Assembly (NCBI RefSeq): GCF_000208865.1
Contig: NC_018398.1
Location: 4,674,710-4,738,709, forward strand
Direction of reading: 5' to 3'
Length of the DNA stretch: 64,000 nucleotides
Source of the DNA: Neospora caninum Liverpool
Lineage: Eukaryota > Apicomplexa > Conoidasida > Eucoccidiorida > Sarcocystidae
Positions 21,345 through 34,125 of the stretch are shown here, in pieces. The notes under the pieces were generated by a model. It ran no database searches, was not told where the DNA came from, and saw nothing but the letters and a program-made list of their open reading frames with translations. Positions within the stretch are counted from its first letter, which is position 1; every line of letters begins with the position of its first letter. Made by a program: the position numbers and the translations under genes.

Positions 21345-21902
21345 GCAGGTGACGACCTACCTATGGATGTGTTATTAAGAGCAGAGGCGTCAGGAGAAGC
21401 ATCTCTCCATACACACCTCGGTCGTTCACGCCATCCCCAACAAATTGTGGCAGCACGGGTCTATGTGCCTCGGTCGGTGAGGAGTGCGGGTAGCCGTCCC
21501 AGCGTGCCTCAGCGCAATTTCCTATCATGGGATGGTCGCGACTGTCATGCCGTTTTCTCAGGCTCGCCGACGGCCCTCGTGCACGGTGCGCACATGGCTG
21601 GGGAGCCAGTACCGCCTGTACATTCCGATCCAGTGCCACAATACTCTGCCTGGTTCGCGCCGTCCGTTGTCATCCAGCCTCCTGACCCTCAACCGTCCGC
21701 TTCAGGGCATCACATGTTTTTCGCAAGGGCTCCGATAGACCCACACAGTCAGCCACCACTGAGCCATGAGACGTCGATGATCGTGCAGGCTCCGGGATCA
21801 GCGTATGGTCCACGTGCTCCATCAGATTCCGCTACCCGAAGAGGCACAGGTGAGCGCGCGAAGCCCTGTTTTCGACTTGAGGATCCGTGGTCCTTGCCAT
21901 AG
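21345..21902 (+). CDS. Unit 1 Pro-rich frame (exon or small gene)
   Basis: After an acceptor CTGGCGCAG the frame runs from GCA at 21345, with the first ATG at 21363, to TAG at 21902. A good donor (GGCACAG|GTGAGC, phase 1) lies at 21849. The encoded segment is rich in Pro, Ser and His (VPPVHSDPVPQYSAWF; QPPDPQPSASGHH). It has no signal peptide and no known domain. The three unit copies stay open and differ mostly by substitutions, which favours a coding role, but the partner exons are not settled. Confidence 0.4.
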   Translation, partial: AGDDLPMDVLLRAEASGEASLHTHLGRSRHPQQIVAARVYVPRSVRSAGSRPSVPQRNFLSWDGRDCHAVFSGSPTALVHGAHMAGEPVPPVHSDPVPQYSAWFAPSVVIQPPDPQPSASGHHMFFARAPIDPHSQPPLSHETSMIVQAPGSAYGPRAPSDSATRRGTGERAKPCFRLEDPWSLP

Positions 21903-22019
21903 GGGAGATATGTGTCTAGTCATCAGCCAGTTTTTTTGTAGCCAGATTGCATTTCATGGTGCCCTCCAGCAGTCGTTCCCTGACCTCTCAGATGGTCGAC
22001 GATAATGCACAATTTTTAG

Positions 22020-22075
22020 CAGAGTCACTGAAGCAGCAGTATATCGGTGCGGGAGGGGCAGCACGTTCTAGTGAG
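22020..22075 (+). other. Possible mini-exon, unit 1 copy
   Basis: After the acceptor AATTTTTAG a phase-1 frame reads AESLKQQYIGAGGAARSSE. In units 2 and 3 it ends at GAG|GTGTAC, but here the donor is GAG|GCGTAC, so it may not splice normally. Confidence 0.2.
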
Positions 22076-23495
22076 GCGTACACTACTTGTGGCTGAGTGT
22101 CTTGCGGTATCTCGCTCCACCTGCCTATCACTGCGGATGTCTGGGCGGGTGTATCAAGACGCATACCGCTTCCACCTGCGGATGCCCGCAGGCACACGAG
22201 GTTCACGTACACCCGGAAATTCATCTCCGGAGAGCAGGCGTTGAAACACATCTCCTAGCGCGAGCGACACATTTTCAAGGCAACAGTGAAGGTTCGCTCA
22301 GGTACAATTTGCTTCTGTGTATGCTGACCCTTCTTCTGGTCGTCGCTGGCCTGCTTTCTCGCGTTGCCGCCCGGAATCTGTGAACAGTGCGAAGAGAGGG
22401 ATTCCCGCAGCTTCTTTCGATGGCGCGGAACGATTTTCTTCCAAACTTAGAATCAAGCATTGACAGTAGCATCCACTGTGTTACTCTCCAAGCAGTATCA
22501 GGACTAGACTTGGACAGGACGGGACGTGTCGGGGGCACGCGCTGTCGGCGGGGCTGGTGCGCGAGCCGGTTGGACGAATGGTGAGCACAGAGGCGGAAAA
22601 GCAAGAGCACCAGAAGAGGCACGTTCGCGCGACTCAGTGCACCACAGGAATGTGGAGGTTCAAGAACATCGTCGGGAGATCCGGCCGCCAGTTTCGAGCC
22701 TGACAACTGATACGAAAGCCCAGAGAGGTGCCCGCCCCCGCATCACCCTCCCCGTAATCGGTGAGGGTGAACTGTTCTCTTCCGCTTAATTCTGATGGAA
22801 CAAGTAAACGTGGTAACACTGGTCTAGACGGGCGAGTTCCTTGAATGATGCATGTCGTCGTTCAGCCTCAGCTTCTTCAGGAGAGAGCGTCGAGGTGATA
22901 GTGCTTGTGAGTGACGCCCGCATTCCCTTGAGAAGATACGTGAGGCCGTAGGACGAGATGTTCAATATATTCTTCTAGAAAGCTCAGTTCATACTGTTTC
23001 GCATTTCGGCTGGTGCCAGCTGCAAACGCTGGAAGTGGTCCAGAATTCCATCCGAAGATCTGACGGGATGCTGGCATTCCGATCACAATATCATTGTTTT
23101 GCCAGTGTCGCCCATGTTTCAGTGTCAAGCCTATGGTTGATGCAGTTCCCGGGGACCGCTCACATTTGAACAGCTTCGCAGGTGGATTAGCGCGTCCTCG
23201 TGTTTGTCCGTCCGACGCCCCCGCCCCCCAGATCCACATTGTTCTAGAGATGACGGCAGTCTTCTCGGGGGCTGTTGCTGATTCAGACGCACGCCGAAAA
23301 TCGGCTGTCAACTGAAACCGTGGTGAGGAATTGGCGGCATTAGCCCTCGGCGCCTGGTTGGTCGGACAGCGCAAGGAAATATAATCGAAGTCCAGAGAGG
23401 TGGTAACACAGTCCTTCTATTGAAGGTCTTCGCGTGTCACCTTGCAGAGTAAATGCAAACCTCGGCGGAGGGGACAGACGACGTGCGCATGGTTG

Positions 23496-23930
23496 CCGGC
23501 CCTTATGGTCTCACATGCCGTAGACTCCTGGAACAACATGCACACGCGTAGCCTTCGTGATGAAGATCATCCAGTTCGCTGCTTGCCACTCCTTGTCGGT
23601 GCTTCCGATGTCATATTTCGATCGCTTTCGCGGTGGAAGGGGCACAAACATTCGGCGACCACTATGACGTTGCTGGGACTACAGACACCACGACAACGGG
23701 GAAGGGAGGCGACACCGGGAAGAGGGGCGGCAGCGGCAAGGGAGCTGAGAACGTGGAAGAGAGGCGAACACGGAAATGACAGACAACACCGAGGAAATGC
23801 TTAGGCATCCGTCTCTGCCGACGTTCCGAGGCCCAACAAGGTGCCCCCCCCCCCGTCGTTACGTGGGCGTCAAGACAAACACGGGCTGCTGAATTTAACG
23901 TCACCCCGCCCCGTTTTACGATTCATTCGG
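23496..23930 (+). pseudogene. Decayed unit 1 copy of the terminal exon
   Basis: Compared with 36284-36702 and 49014-49450, the acceptor CCAG has become CCGG, an arginine codon CGA has become TGA (CGGAAATGA near 23776), and the last stretch has gained a C run that shifts the frame. The homologous core (GDHYDVAGTTDTTTT, KGAENVEERRTRK) is still readable. Confidence 0.5.
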
Positions 23931-26900
23931 GGATGTTCCGGTCCCCCGCAAAAGGACAGACCACGTGTGCCGTTCAATTCCGAATCTGATCACCTCTGTG
24001 GTGACCGGTTGTTTCCATCCGTGTTCTGTGGCCAGACATCTGTTATCACGTCGAACCCCTTTCAGCGCTCCAACTGGGACCAAACGCTCCACAGGAGAGC
24101 GGGGCACGAACGAAAAGGCTTTAGGGTGTTAGCGGCAATCCGAGGAAGCTGCCATACCCTGCCTGGCCACCCGCAGGTGACAGGCCCGCAATCAAGCCTA
24201 TTGTTACGTATCTGCCGTGTCCAATTCTCGCCAGTATCTAGCAACTGCCACAAGCGATGTGACCGCCGGCCATCTGCGGGCTCGCTCGCGACTAACAGCA
24301 ATGATTATTCCGAACTATTTGTTCTACCTGCCGATGACCTATTATGAGGGTTTTACATTTGTTGGCTGGCACGCTGGCGCAGGGTCAATGCAGTAATGAA
24401 TCTTAACAGCCGACCCGCTGCATCAGCTTCACTATAACAGTGCACGACCGCTGTCACCTCGGGGCAAGAAAACGGGGTATGATTCGAGCCTGAGAGGCAG
24501 GTATCACAGGTTGGTTCATCCTCGTCAACGATGGATGGCACTCTTAAAGGTAGTCTTGAAAAATAAATTCTGAATACACGCCGCTGCAACTGCTGGTTGC
24601 CATGATCGCCCTAACTCCCGTGGTCGCATTTGCTGTAGTCTAGTAATAGTTATGTGACTGTTTATCCGTAAGCGAGAGAACACTATGAAATTGTCGTTCC
24701 ATTCCTTTGTCTTCGGCGTCCGCCATGCTGTTTCCACTCGAGAACATCTCAATACACTGATAGCATATTTCTTCCCCAGCCGGATGTCGTGCGTCCATGG
24801 GCGCTTAAGAACGGGTCATTTTCATTTCGACATAACCTACGAAGGGTGCGCGTCTCATCGTAAAACAACATGTAACGCCACATCCACTGTCTTGTGTCGC
24901 TTTGTTCGCCTTGGGCTTTAGCATGCCAAGTCCACGAGCTTGTTCTAGGCACAAGTCGTCGGTCCTATACAGTCGACCCGCAGTTTTGTGGCCAGCGCCC
25001 TTCAACCTGGTTGCACTCTGGCGCAGTGGCGGGGCATAAGTTTCCGACCGGATCATGAATGTCTTCTCTTTGGTCTATTGGGGAAGTGCGAACGCAACGC
25101 AGCTTAATATTTTCTTTTGTTCAGTGAACCAACTATGTTTTGGGTGGTACTACGTTTAACACTGCGGGGCTGCCGCTTAGCAGCGCATACGGTGTGACGG
25201 TTGTTGGTTGAGTATTGCCTTCATTTTGATTTTAGCGTTCGAGACGGGAATCAAGTGTAGGCTGTATTCCAAACAACATGCTTTGGGGTTTCTGAAGAAT
25301 TGCGAGTACGACCGCCAAACCCGGTGTCACTATTCATCGGACATGCGGGTGTGAATGGCAATATCTGTACGCATCATACCAGTGAGCCGCCTACAACATG
25401 AGCGAAGCCTCCTTCCGTGTTCAAATGCAGAAGTAGCGTGTATGTGCTCTGGCAGTACCTAACGATATTTCACGGTTCGGCTTCTGCCGAACTTCCGGCA
25501 ACGCTTCCCACAAGCTGACATCCGGCAGCCTGACATATCAGGCTCCCCCCAGAATGCCCAGAATGCGAACGACGGCTTTCTCTGTATGAGATGACTCGAG
25601 ACTCCGTATGGATGACATGACCATTCTTTCTTCTCGGAAGCGACAATCAATCGCTATCACAAGATGCGTCATTCAGATACCGGTGTCTGGAGTCGTCGCG
25701 TGACTTTCCTCAGAGGTACCGGAGGCGGCCAGAGAAACAGCGACTCCAAGGATACCAAAGCAACTCTCGACAGGTTTTTCTGGAGTACTGCCAAATACCT
25801 GGGACCTGAAAATCCGGTGTGCGAAGAAGGGACCCGCTGCAGACCACCGCAGTCACGGATAATGAAAGTGTCCGTGTCTGTCATAGCCAGTCGCAGATTT
25901 ACCGTCGCCGGCACCACAGCCTGGCACGGCGAGTGCAGCGGAACTGATTGTTATCACACGCGAATATGAAGTTGCTAAGAAAGGAACACAGCATTCACGG
26001 CGTCCGAGTAGATGGCCACCTAGCGTTACATACTGCCGACTGCAGAATGGATCAACTACATTCGAGAAGCGGCTGCAGATACAGCCCTCTGAGTGACCTC
26101 TGGGATACCTTACGATACGACGAGCACCCGGACGCCTGATCGGTGGGTCGAAGAAGAAATTATCCTTGTTGTGGTCACACTTCATTATGTGCACGCTCCC
26201 AGATGTCTGTTTCACTTCTGGGGTGGAGCGAGCTCCGCTGATTCGTTCCATGCCATCAACTAGCAATCGGCGCGCGTACACCGTCTACACGTCGTGGGCC
26301 ATCCAGGTGGGAAGGTAGTCATACAAGACGATCGTAGCATATATCTTTCGCGCGTCCCCTTAAGCGGTTTCCAAAACACCCAAGGCGGCCAATGGTGCAC
26401 ATGAGTCACAGTAAGGTGGAGCAGAATCGATTCTTGTCGATAGGCTGCTACCGGAGTGTCGCTGTTGTACGAACCACCCGGAGATTGGTAAGGGCACACA
26501 GAGTAGCGCGGCATGAGTGCGATTTCTGCGTACTAAAGAAGGAAGAACGGACAGCACACCTGAAGGCGGACGTTCCCTCGCAGCGGACAGTTGGCCGAGT
26601 GGTAGTTTTTGAATCTTGTTTTGTTCGTCGAGACTCAGGAGGTGCTCGTTTCCCCGGTCGCGCTCAACACGGCCAAATTTACCATCGACTGCATGCAGCT
26701 CTTGGACATGCTCAGACCACGTCTTGGCGCCGCGCGTGTGGTATATGTACCATTAACGTGGTGACGAAACCTGATCCTACCCCTTTTGAAGCACAAAATG
26801 CAGAGGAAGCAGTATGGAAAAAGGCATGTTCTTTCTATCGATTTTGGTACAAATACCATTTGAGTGTTTCTCCACATGTTCTCAATCAAACCTACAGCCA

Positions 26901-28327
26901 TTAGTACCGGCGGGTGTCGCCTTGATCGCGAGACGAGTCGTCACATGTTTCAGCTAGCACCAAGCCGTTCCACAACCTGCCACCAATTCCGATTGACGAG
27001 AAGTATTACTAAAGGGTTTTGGTCTAGTTCTGCCGACACACTGAGGTGAGGTTCCGTGAACGCACAGGAACTGTGGTATGCGGCGCATTCCATCACACAG
27101 GTTCTTAGTCGTTTGTCACTGCGCTCTCGCATGGTATGCACCTTCGCGGTCCGCCTCCCCTTGCCTTCGGAAATTACGGGTGTCATCATCGACAACGGCA
27201 CTGTCGTTTGGATGCAGCGCCGAGTCTGAAAGGCTTCTCGCCTGCGGTACTTCGTGTTCTCACGAACATCGAAATGATGCCCATCACGGACCTCCGGAGA
27301 TGGATTTGTGCGTCGGCGAGAAACGCCCCGGGCGCGGATGCTGGATCCAACGGTGTGGGGGGGTGAAAGCGGTAGTGACCTTCCTTGCCTCGTCGTTGAA
27401 TGTGCCTCGTCCGCAGCGGCGCTGATATCACCAACTTCCTTTTTTCGTTGTTGTGACATAGACAGCACAGGTACGCGTTTCGATCGCCGCATTGTTGGTC
27501 AGGCCATGCGGCATTCAGCATCCACTTGGTCCTACATACGCACCTCCTTTTACCACCGCCGCCTGGGGGGGGGCCTTTCAGCCCCCCATAATTTACGTCT
27601 GACATGGTCCTCTCGCCCGGTCCGCTTTCGCTCTCTAGTCGGGGCACGGTGCGTCGCAATGACCGTCAAGCATCACACACGGCGGCGGCTTAAAGCTTCT
27701 GCCTGTTACCGGCCACTCCTACTTTTACAAATCGTTCATTCCCGCTTTTTGTGTAGGGAAGCTGTTACACTGTCGCTTAAAGAGGAGGAACGAAGTAGGG
27801 CTGTCAAAGACAGGTCGTCACTGGATAACGACATAGTAAACAGAAGGGAGAGGAATCGACGTTCAGGAAACTCGGATCGTGCGGTATTGAGAGGTACGGT
27901 TCGGCCTACGCTGTGCGCGTCAATTTTGGATGGCTGCCGTAGCTTTGTGTGCCGCCCTTGGAGGTGATGGATGAAACTCTTTCTCAGATCTATTCCATCT
28001 GTGAACTCAGTTGTTGCGATTTATCAGGGATCTGCACGGAAGCGCTGAAACGCACTCGCCGGCCTCGTGGACAGGTCGCATGCTGCACCCCGCATTGTTG
28101 CATACGGGCACACCGAGGGCACTCATCCAAGCTGGCCTTGAACCCCGATACAACGACAGCCAACGAGATGACTGCATAGCATTCCATGCAAGGACGTGTA
28201 TCCCAACGAGGTTAGTAGCCAACATAGTGTAGCGGCGCACACACTTCACCGGCGGTTGCCCTGTTGTAGGAATAGCGCAGGCATCGCAGGAGGTGGCAAC
28301 AAATGTCGGTCTGAACGACGAGCGAGA
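23931..28327. other. Unit 1 spacer, no convincing gene
   Basis: About 4.4 kb repeated in unit 2 (about 36.7-41.0 kb) but missing from unit 3. Frames on both strands are short, and their borders are not conserved between the two copies, which argues against coding. Small hairpins near 25470-25545 are shared by both copies. Probably contains the 3' end of gene 1 and the promoter of gene 2. Confidence 0.5.
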
Positions 28328-31300
28328 ATGGCGTTCTGGCAGGTGCGGGCATTGTTCCGTTCACTTATCGCTCTACATGCCGTGGTCGAATGGCTGGGAG
28401 GCTTACATGATCAATCACGTTTTCAGGATGGAATGCTGTTTCTCTGGTGGCGATTCCCGCCAGAGCTCCCGGCGGTGACTGCCAGCCATGCACCACACGC
28501 ACCAGCGGTAGATTCCGCCGAATCGTCAGACAGTGGGGATGAAGGTTCGGCGGGAAGAAGAAATCCCCAAGCCGACTCCACGAAGAGCAGCGAACTGGTG
28601 TCATCTTGTGGGAGACCAACTGGTTCAGCGGGCTCGGGAGCGTCGTGTTCCGGTCCTGATCTAAGTATAGGGGCCACGCTGGCGATATTACGTGACAAAA
28701 TGAAAAAGCTCAAATATAGGCTAAACAATCTTCGTGCTCGGTGGTCGACTGAAGAAAAATATGTTAGACACAGGTTACGACACCAGAAGACGTCTACGTC
28801 GACGGATGATGTAAGCTTTGTTCTGAGGCACACGGTGTGAGCCGACGGCAATAGCCTTGTGGTGTGTCAAACGGCGTCCCTATCGCGCGGATGGTGTGAA
28901 AGCTGTAGCACCCGAGTAAACGTATTGGTGAACTGTGAGCATTCTCAAGTCATCGGCAAGCCGATAGAGAAGAGTCGTGTCAGCATCCGCCGGAGCCGAA
29001 CAATAGACGAGATTCACGTATTATCTACAGTATCGGTTGACAGACATCTAACGCGGAATCAAAATACGGAACAATGTCTCATACTGTGTGGCATTCCATG
29101 AGGGACAAACCCGTGAGGAAATGATGAGTAGAAACCCGGGAGGGGAAAGAAAAGAGGCAGAAATGTTAATCCTAAAAACAATAAGGCACCCGATGCATGA
29201 CATCGATTGTGAGGTGTATCACAACATTTATCATCTTCCATATCGTCCTGTTCCCTACAACGTCTCCTGAGACTGCCAGTAGGGCCTGTCGTCACAGCTG
29301 TCGTTTGTCCACTGTTTTTGCGCATCCATGAAATTGTGTTTCTACCGAATTAGTAGGTGGGAGCATTAGTCGTTAGCGATCCTCATGTTATTTCAGGACA
29401 TGTGATTCATTCGTGCAGACGCAGGGGGACCCATCGCCCGTAACTTCAGCTATGCTAGAGAGGTACAGAGCAACCTACAGGTCAGTTGCGCATGATAGGA
29501 CAGCTGAATTAGAGCGGCTGGAGCAGGACCTCAGTTTGATGAAACGTGAAGAAGCACTGCTTGTCGCAACTCAAGCACGCCTCGGCACCGACGGTGGGGG
29601 GGCACCTGCCCAGCATACCACAACTCATCAATCAGCCACTTCAACCTCATCTACAGACGAACCCGGTGAGGCACCCGACCGCGAGAGAGAGGGTCATGTC
29701 CTGAGAGACGCCACCATGTCGCGAGCCCAGTCCAGCGAATTAGGGCAGTCAGCTCGCCATGATCGAGTCACAAACGAAACTCGATTCGGTTCTTGTGAGG
29801 TTGCTGAAGGCCGAGGTTGGGACGTACCCACTGGTCACTCACCACAATGGCATCTGGTCTAAGTCTGCAATCGCCGCAGCAGGAGGAAGACACCGAGTTC
29901 AATGGCGGATTGTGCTAGACTCTGGCATACGCACCGTAGTATGCTGACAGCGCTTATATTCGTTCTACGGTCTCATGGCTGCATGGCCAGCGAGTTCGCA
30001 TGACCTAGTTGAAGGCTATCATTGCCTCGAGGGTGCCAGGGTCACAACGTTTCCGGACAGCGAGCGAACGTGAAATCATCTATAATGTCTGATTGACAAC
30101 TAGAGGATGGTGCCAAAGGCCAGCCGAGCTGGTCCCAGCTCAATTCGACCCGGCGTAGACAGCGACGCCAAAAAGCATATGCTTGCCTGCGTCCACTGGG
30201 AATGTTGCCCCTGCAGCTCAAGCACCCCAGGGACTGCCGCAGGGTCCCCGAGGATTAACGGCCACCAAGTCACCCGACACGGCATCAGAGGACGATGCGG
30301 CGCCTAGCGGCTCGTCAGCGGGGAAGCAGACTCCGGAGGGTCGACTACGGGAGAAGTATAGCGGTTCAGGCGCCGGAATTTTGGACAGGCTCCTCCTATT
30401 GGGCGCCAGGAAACGGATTGTCGAACAAAACATACAAGACCTCGATGATCGGTGGAGCTCTGTGGATGCGTATCTGCGATTCCGAACCGGGACTCGTAGC
30501 TCTCCGTCTCAAAGTGCAGACGTACGCCGCTCTGTAGTGGCACACTATGCGTCTCGGCGGCACTGCTCTGTCGCCGGCTGGACCTGTCACATGGCCATGG
30601 TGGTGTGTCTGTCGGGATTGCTTTGAAAGAGTTCAACAACTTTAGCAACTACCGGCAACAACAACGGCAAAACCGCCCTACCACCATATCCTGCTGGCGC
30701 CTGCGGAAGCTCAGGGATGGACGAGATTGCCGGTTATGTAGTACCTCTAGCGGTGTTTTGCATACACGGAAGAAATACGAAATGGTGATAACTTCCCTGG
30801 GTCTTACTATGAGAGCCGTACTATCGTGTGAAAGGGAACACTGTGAGTATGTTATAACTGTTTTAATCCGAGATCCAGGGAACCCTATTCCTGACGATGT
30901 CGCAAGAGGTCTCCTACGGGAACAGGCGCCGTGGCCCGAGCGTGTGCTGGAGCATGTTCAGTGCTTGCGGTTGTGGGTGTCGTCGCCTCATGATTACGAA
31001 CGGAATCTTTGGCAGCGTGGATGTCAAGCATTGCCTGTGTGCTGGATTGTCTACGCCGCAGACGCCGGCAGGGCCGCCATCTCCTTCCAGGATCCAGCAA
31101 TATAAATCGGCGTACAGGAAAGGGAAGGCTCGCAGACGGCGTCGCTTGGAAATACTTCGATGCACCCTGCAGTTACTTCGGCAGGAGGAGTGCGCCCTTG
31201 AAGCAGCACTGAATGCGGACGGCAGCGGCGCACCACCCGAGCTAACGACAACTGATCAATCAGGCCCTTCGACCTCAGCTACAGGAACACGTGGTGAGAC

Positions 31301-33831
31301 ACCTGATCGCCAGAGAGAGGGTCATGTCCTGAGAGACGCCACTATGTCGCGAGCCCAGTCCAGTGAATTAGGGCAGTCAGCTCGCCGTGATCGAGTTACA
31401 GACGAACCTCGATTCGGGCCTTGTGAGTTTGCTGCAAAGGCGAGGTAGGGATGGACCCATTGGTCACTCACGTCAGTGGCATCTGGTCTAAGTCTGCAAT
31501 CGCCGCAACGGGAGAGAGACACCGAGTTCAATGGCGGTTTGTGTTGGACTGCGGCATAGCCACAGTAGTATGGGCATAGCGCAGATACCCGTTCTGCCGC
31601 CGCGTCGGCGTATGGTTAGCGAGTCGACAAAACGGTAGCTAACAGACTGCCATGACATGAGTGTCGGGACCATTACGTCTGTCGGCGCAGTAAACGCATG
31701 AAAACGACTTTACTGTCTTATCGTCAAGTAGACGATGGTGGCCAAGACGAGCCGAACTCACACTATCTCAGTTCGACCTAGCAGACGCATCGACGTAAAT
31801 AGACACATGTGGGCCGCTAGCCGCTTGTCGTGTATGTCGTTGCAGATCCGGCAGCCCAGGGATTGACGCAGCAGCCCCGGATAACGACGACTACTGAGCG
31901 CACAGTCTCGGGGCAGGAGGAAGCCATCCCAGGCTGCTCATGGTGGACAGGGAGTTCGGCTGGAGCAAGGGACGGGCTGACCCAAGCGGCTGTCGTGCAC
32001 TGTCAACAGCCTGTGCAACCGTTGGTGCCAGACGTGGATGAAGCTGACCGACTCATGTGTAATATCAGCCGCCTCCGTCGCAAGCGAGAGAGTATTCTTA
32101 AACTCTGGAGGAGCCCCAGAGTATATACGGCGAACACAATGTGGAACCGCAACCACCGGCGCCACAAGAAAAACGTAAGCCGTGCGTCATCAAGTTTAGA
32201 GTTTCGGAGAGAAGGCCGGTGTCCTTGCCCCGGGCTTTACTGCTTTATGATATCGCAACCGCCGTTAAGCGGTTCCGGTTTTGCTACCTTTATCACATCG
32301 CGACGAACGAGGAACTGACAGCACGCAGCCGGATGAGGCCTCTCTCCTATCCATTCGCTCATAACTGCCACCCGTAGTCTGGTTTCGATGACGCCCTGCC
32401 ACACAAATAGGCATTCAGGAAATGTGATTGCTCCAGAGTCGAAATGTTTGCAGGTTACAAAGCGTACGTGGCCTGGCTACGTGCATGGCTTCGCAGCACG
32501 CCCCACTACATGCCCAGAATTGGTTGTGGGGCCACTCCGTGATGACGAATATTCACGGGAAAAGCCACGATCGGCTCATCATTGGGCACTCAGTGTCGCT
32601 ACTGTGATGTACCATATTTCGCAGCTTTTGGTGGCGAATAAACATGGGATACCTTTCTCACACAAAACGTGAAGGGACTTCCACAAGTCACTGTCGTGAC
32701 ACGGAGTCTGTTATGGACTTGATGTGCTTCCCGCAGTTGAAACCTCTTGCACTAACACCTGCGCTGCAGCAGCATTATGCGAAACAATATCGGGAACGAG
32801 CGGCGAAGCGCCTACAAAAAGCCGAGGATATCGAAACGGAAATAAAACGACTTGAAAAACGCCATTACCAGATTCGCCTGGCTAGCCACAGAGGACACCC
32901 CAGCAGTCACCATCCTGCGGCGGCCGACCCCCAGCGTCAGGGCGTCGTCAGTATAGCAACAACGGGGGAAGAGCGCATGGGCGATGATTCACACGTGATC
33001 CCCCCTACTGAACAGGAGCAAAGACCTTCGCCGAGATTCCAGACGGAACACGCCTCCCAGATGACACCGGCAGAAAGCGGAGTGCCTCCTTTAGGTGCCC
33101 CGGCTTCTCCGCCACCTTTCCCACATTCCTTCCACCCGGGAGAGATTTCAGGGTGGTCACCAACTTTACAGCTGGACGAAACCTCGTCTGCTCCAGCTGT
33201 TGTGCAACCCCACCCTGGAGGTGCGAGATCGCCGGCCCACGTGTCAACAGTTGATACCCCGGCGGCCGCGTCAGCCGTCCCGTGCAGCAGCGGGGAAGGA
33301 GGCGGACCTGAATACTCTCACCGTCAATTCCTCGAACATCAAGAAGCTGATCATTCTGCTGCAACAGCGCACTCTGAGAATGACATTCCTGAAGAAGTTC
33401 TGGAGTTCATTTTGTCATACACCACGTCAGGAATGGCTGGCTCTGGGGCCACCCACGATCCGACCACGGTAACTGGGCCCCCACAAACTCAGCCATGGTT
33501 CCCTCCGAATTCGACACCACTGATCGGCGTCCACCCTGAGCCGCATCCAATCCACTCCCATTGGTGGCCCCGACCGTCATCGACTTCGTCCGTCGGAAGC
33601 ACTTCAGGTTCGGGACTGTTTGATCCTGGCCGCCCGTCCCCGTCGACGTGGTTGACGGTGCCACAACCACCGTCGCCCTTCCGTACGTTGCTCATGAACC
33701 CGGATACAGTGGCTGAACACAGAAGAAGGTTTCTCTACTACACTAGCAGATGCTGTCCACCTGCATCCACCCTGATGGGGGCACAAACGTTGTTCCGCGG
33801 ATCCACGCACCAGCCGGTCGCAGCTAGGTGA
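28328..33831 (+). CDS. Array gene 2: secreted helical-module protein, six exons
   Basis: Exons 28328-28810, 29419-29665, 30217-30521, 31062-31293, 31846-32174 and 32737-33831 have phases 0,1,0,1,0 and join without a stop. The start MAFWQVRALFRSLIALHAVV is signal-peptide-like but weaker than in gene 1. Beta modules end exons 1, 3 and 5 (NLRARWSTEEKYVRHR; DLDDRWSSVDAYLRFR; LKLWRSPRVYTANT). Alpha modules open exons 2, 4 and 6 (LERYRATYRSVAHDR; IQQYKSAYRKGKARR; LQQHYAKQYRERAAK), each followed by L..L..EE heptad-like helix. Linkers are Ser/Thr/Pro-rich. Exon 6 carries a long acidic then Pro-rich tail (NDIPEEVLEFIL; HPIHSHWWPRPSS). Exon 6 may stop at 33831 or splice at AG|GTGAGA (33827) to 33909-34062. 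Function unknown; no family recognised. Coiled-coil-like repeats plus secretion suggest a structural or host-facing protein, which is inference. Confidence 0.6.
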
Positions 33832-33908
33832 GACGGGCTTTGGCGTAACACAGTTGTCGTTTCCTCGATGTGCCAAGCATGGACGGAGAGTTGATGACGA
33901 GTTTACAG

Positions 33909-34062
33909 CAAACGTAGACGCGTGTTAGTTTGTGCAGTCGCAATGAAAAAGATCTCGAACAAGGCCATGGCCCGCTGGCGGAGGTTGTCTTTACTTTGTG
34001 TCGGCGCGCCGTGGCCTGTTGTCCGTAGAAAGCAAACTGCGGAACGTCCATCACCTCTGTAG
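33909..34062 (+). CDS. Possible terminal exon of gene 2 (basic tail)
   Basis: After the acceptor GTTTACAG the frame entered in phase 2 from exon 6 reads KRRRVLVCAVAMKKIS, then ARWRRLSLLCVGAPW, and stops at TAG 34060-34062. The unit 3 copy is 3 bases longer and keeps the frame, with two changes silent at Arg codons; this pattern favours translation. The intron would be only 81 bases. Confidence 0.4.
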
Positions 34063-34125
34063 CCTTTGTCTAGTGAGGCAACGCGGGCTCGCGGCTCGAG
34101 CTGAATACTACCTGGCCTGGCGCAG

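Larger units (their letters stand above)
17314..28327. repeat. Tandem array unit 1
   Basis: The first unit is the most divergent in its first 3.1 kb. From about 20480 onward it matches unit 2 at an offset of about 12,780 bases, and within that part some blocks match unit 3 better than unit 2. It contains gene 1, the Pro-rich frame (21345-21902), a broken terminal-exon remnant and a spacer. Confidence 0.8.

Noticed and set aside
24000..28200. Mobile-element or transposase gene in the spacer
   Set aside because: Some Cys/His-containing fragments were considered, but frames are short, shift between copies, and no transposase motif or terminal repeats could be identified.
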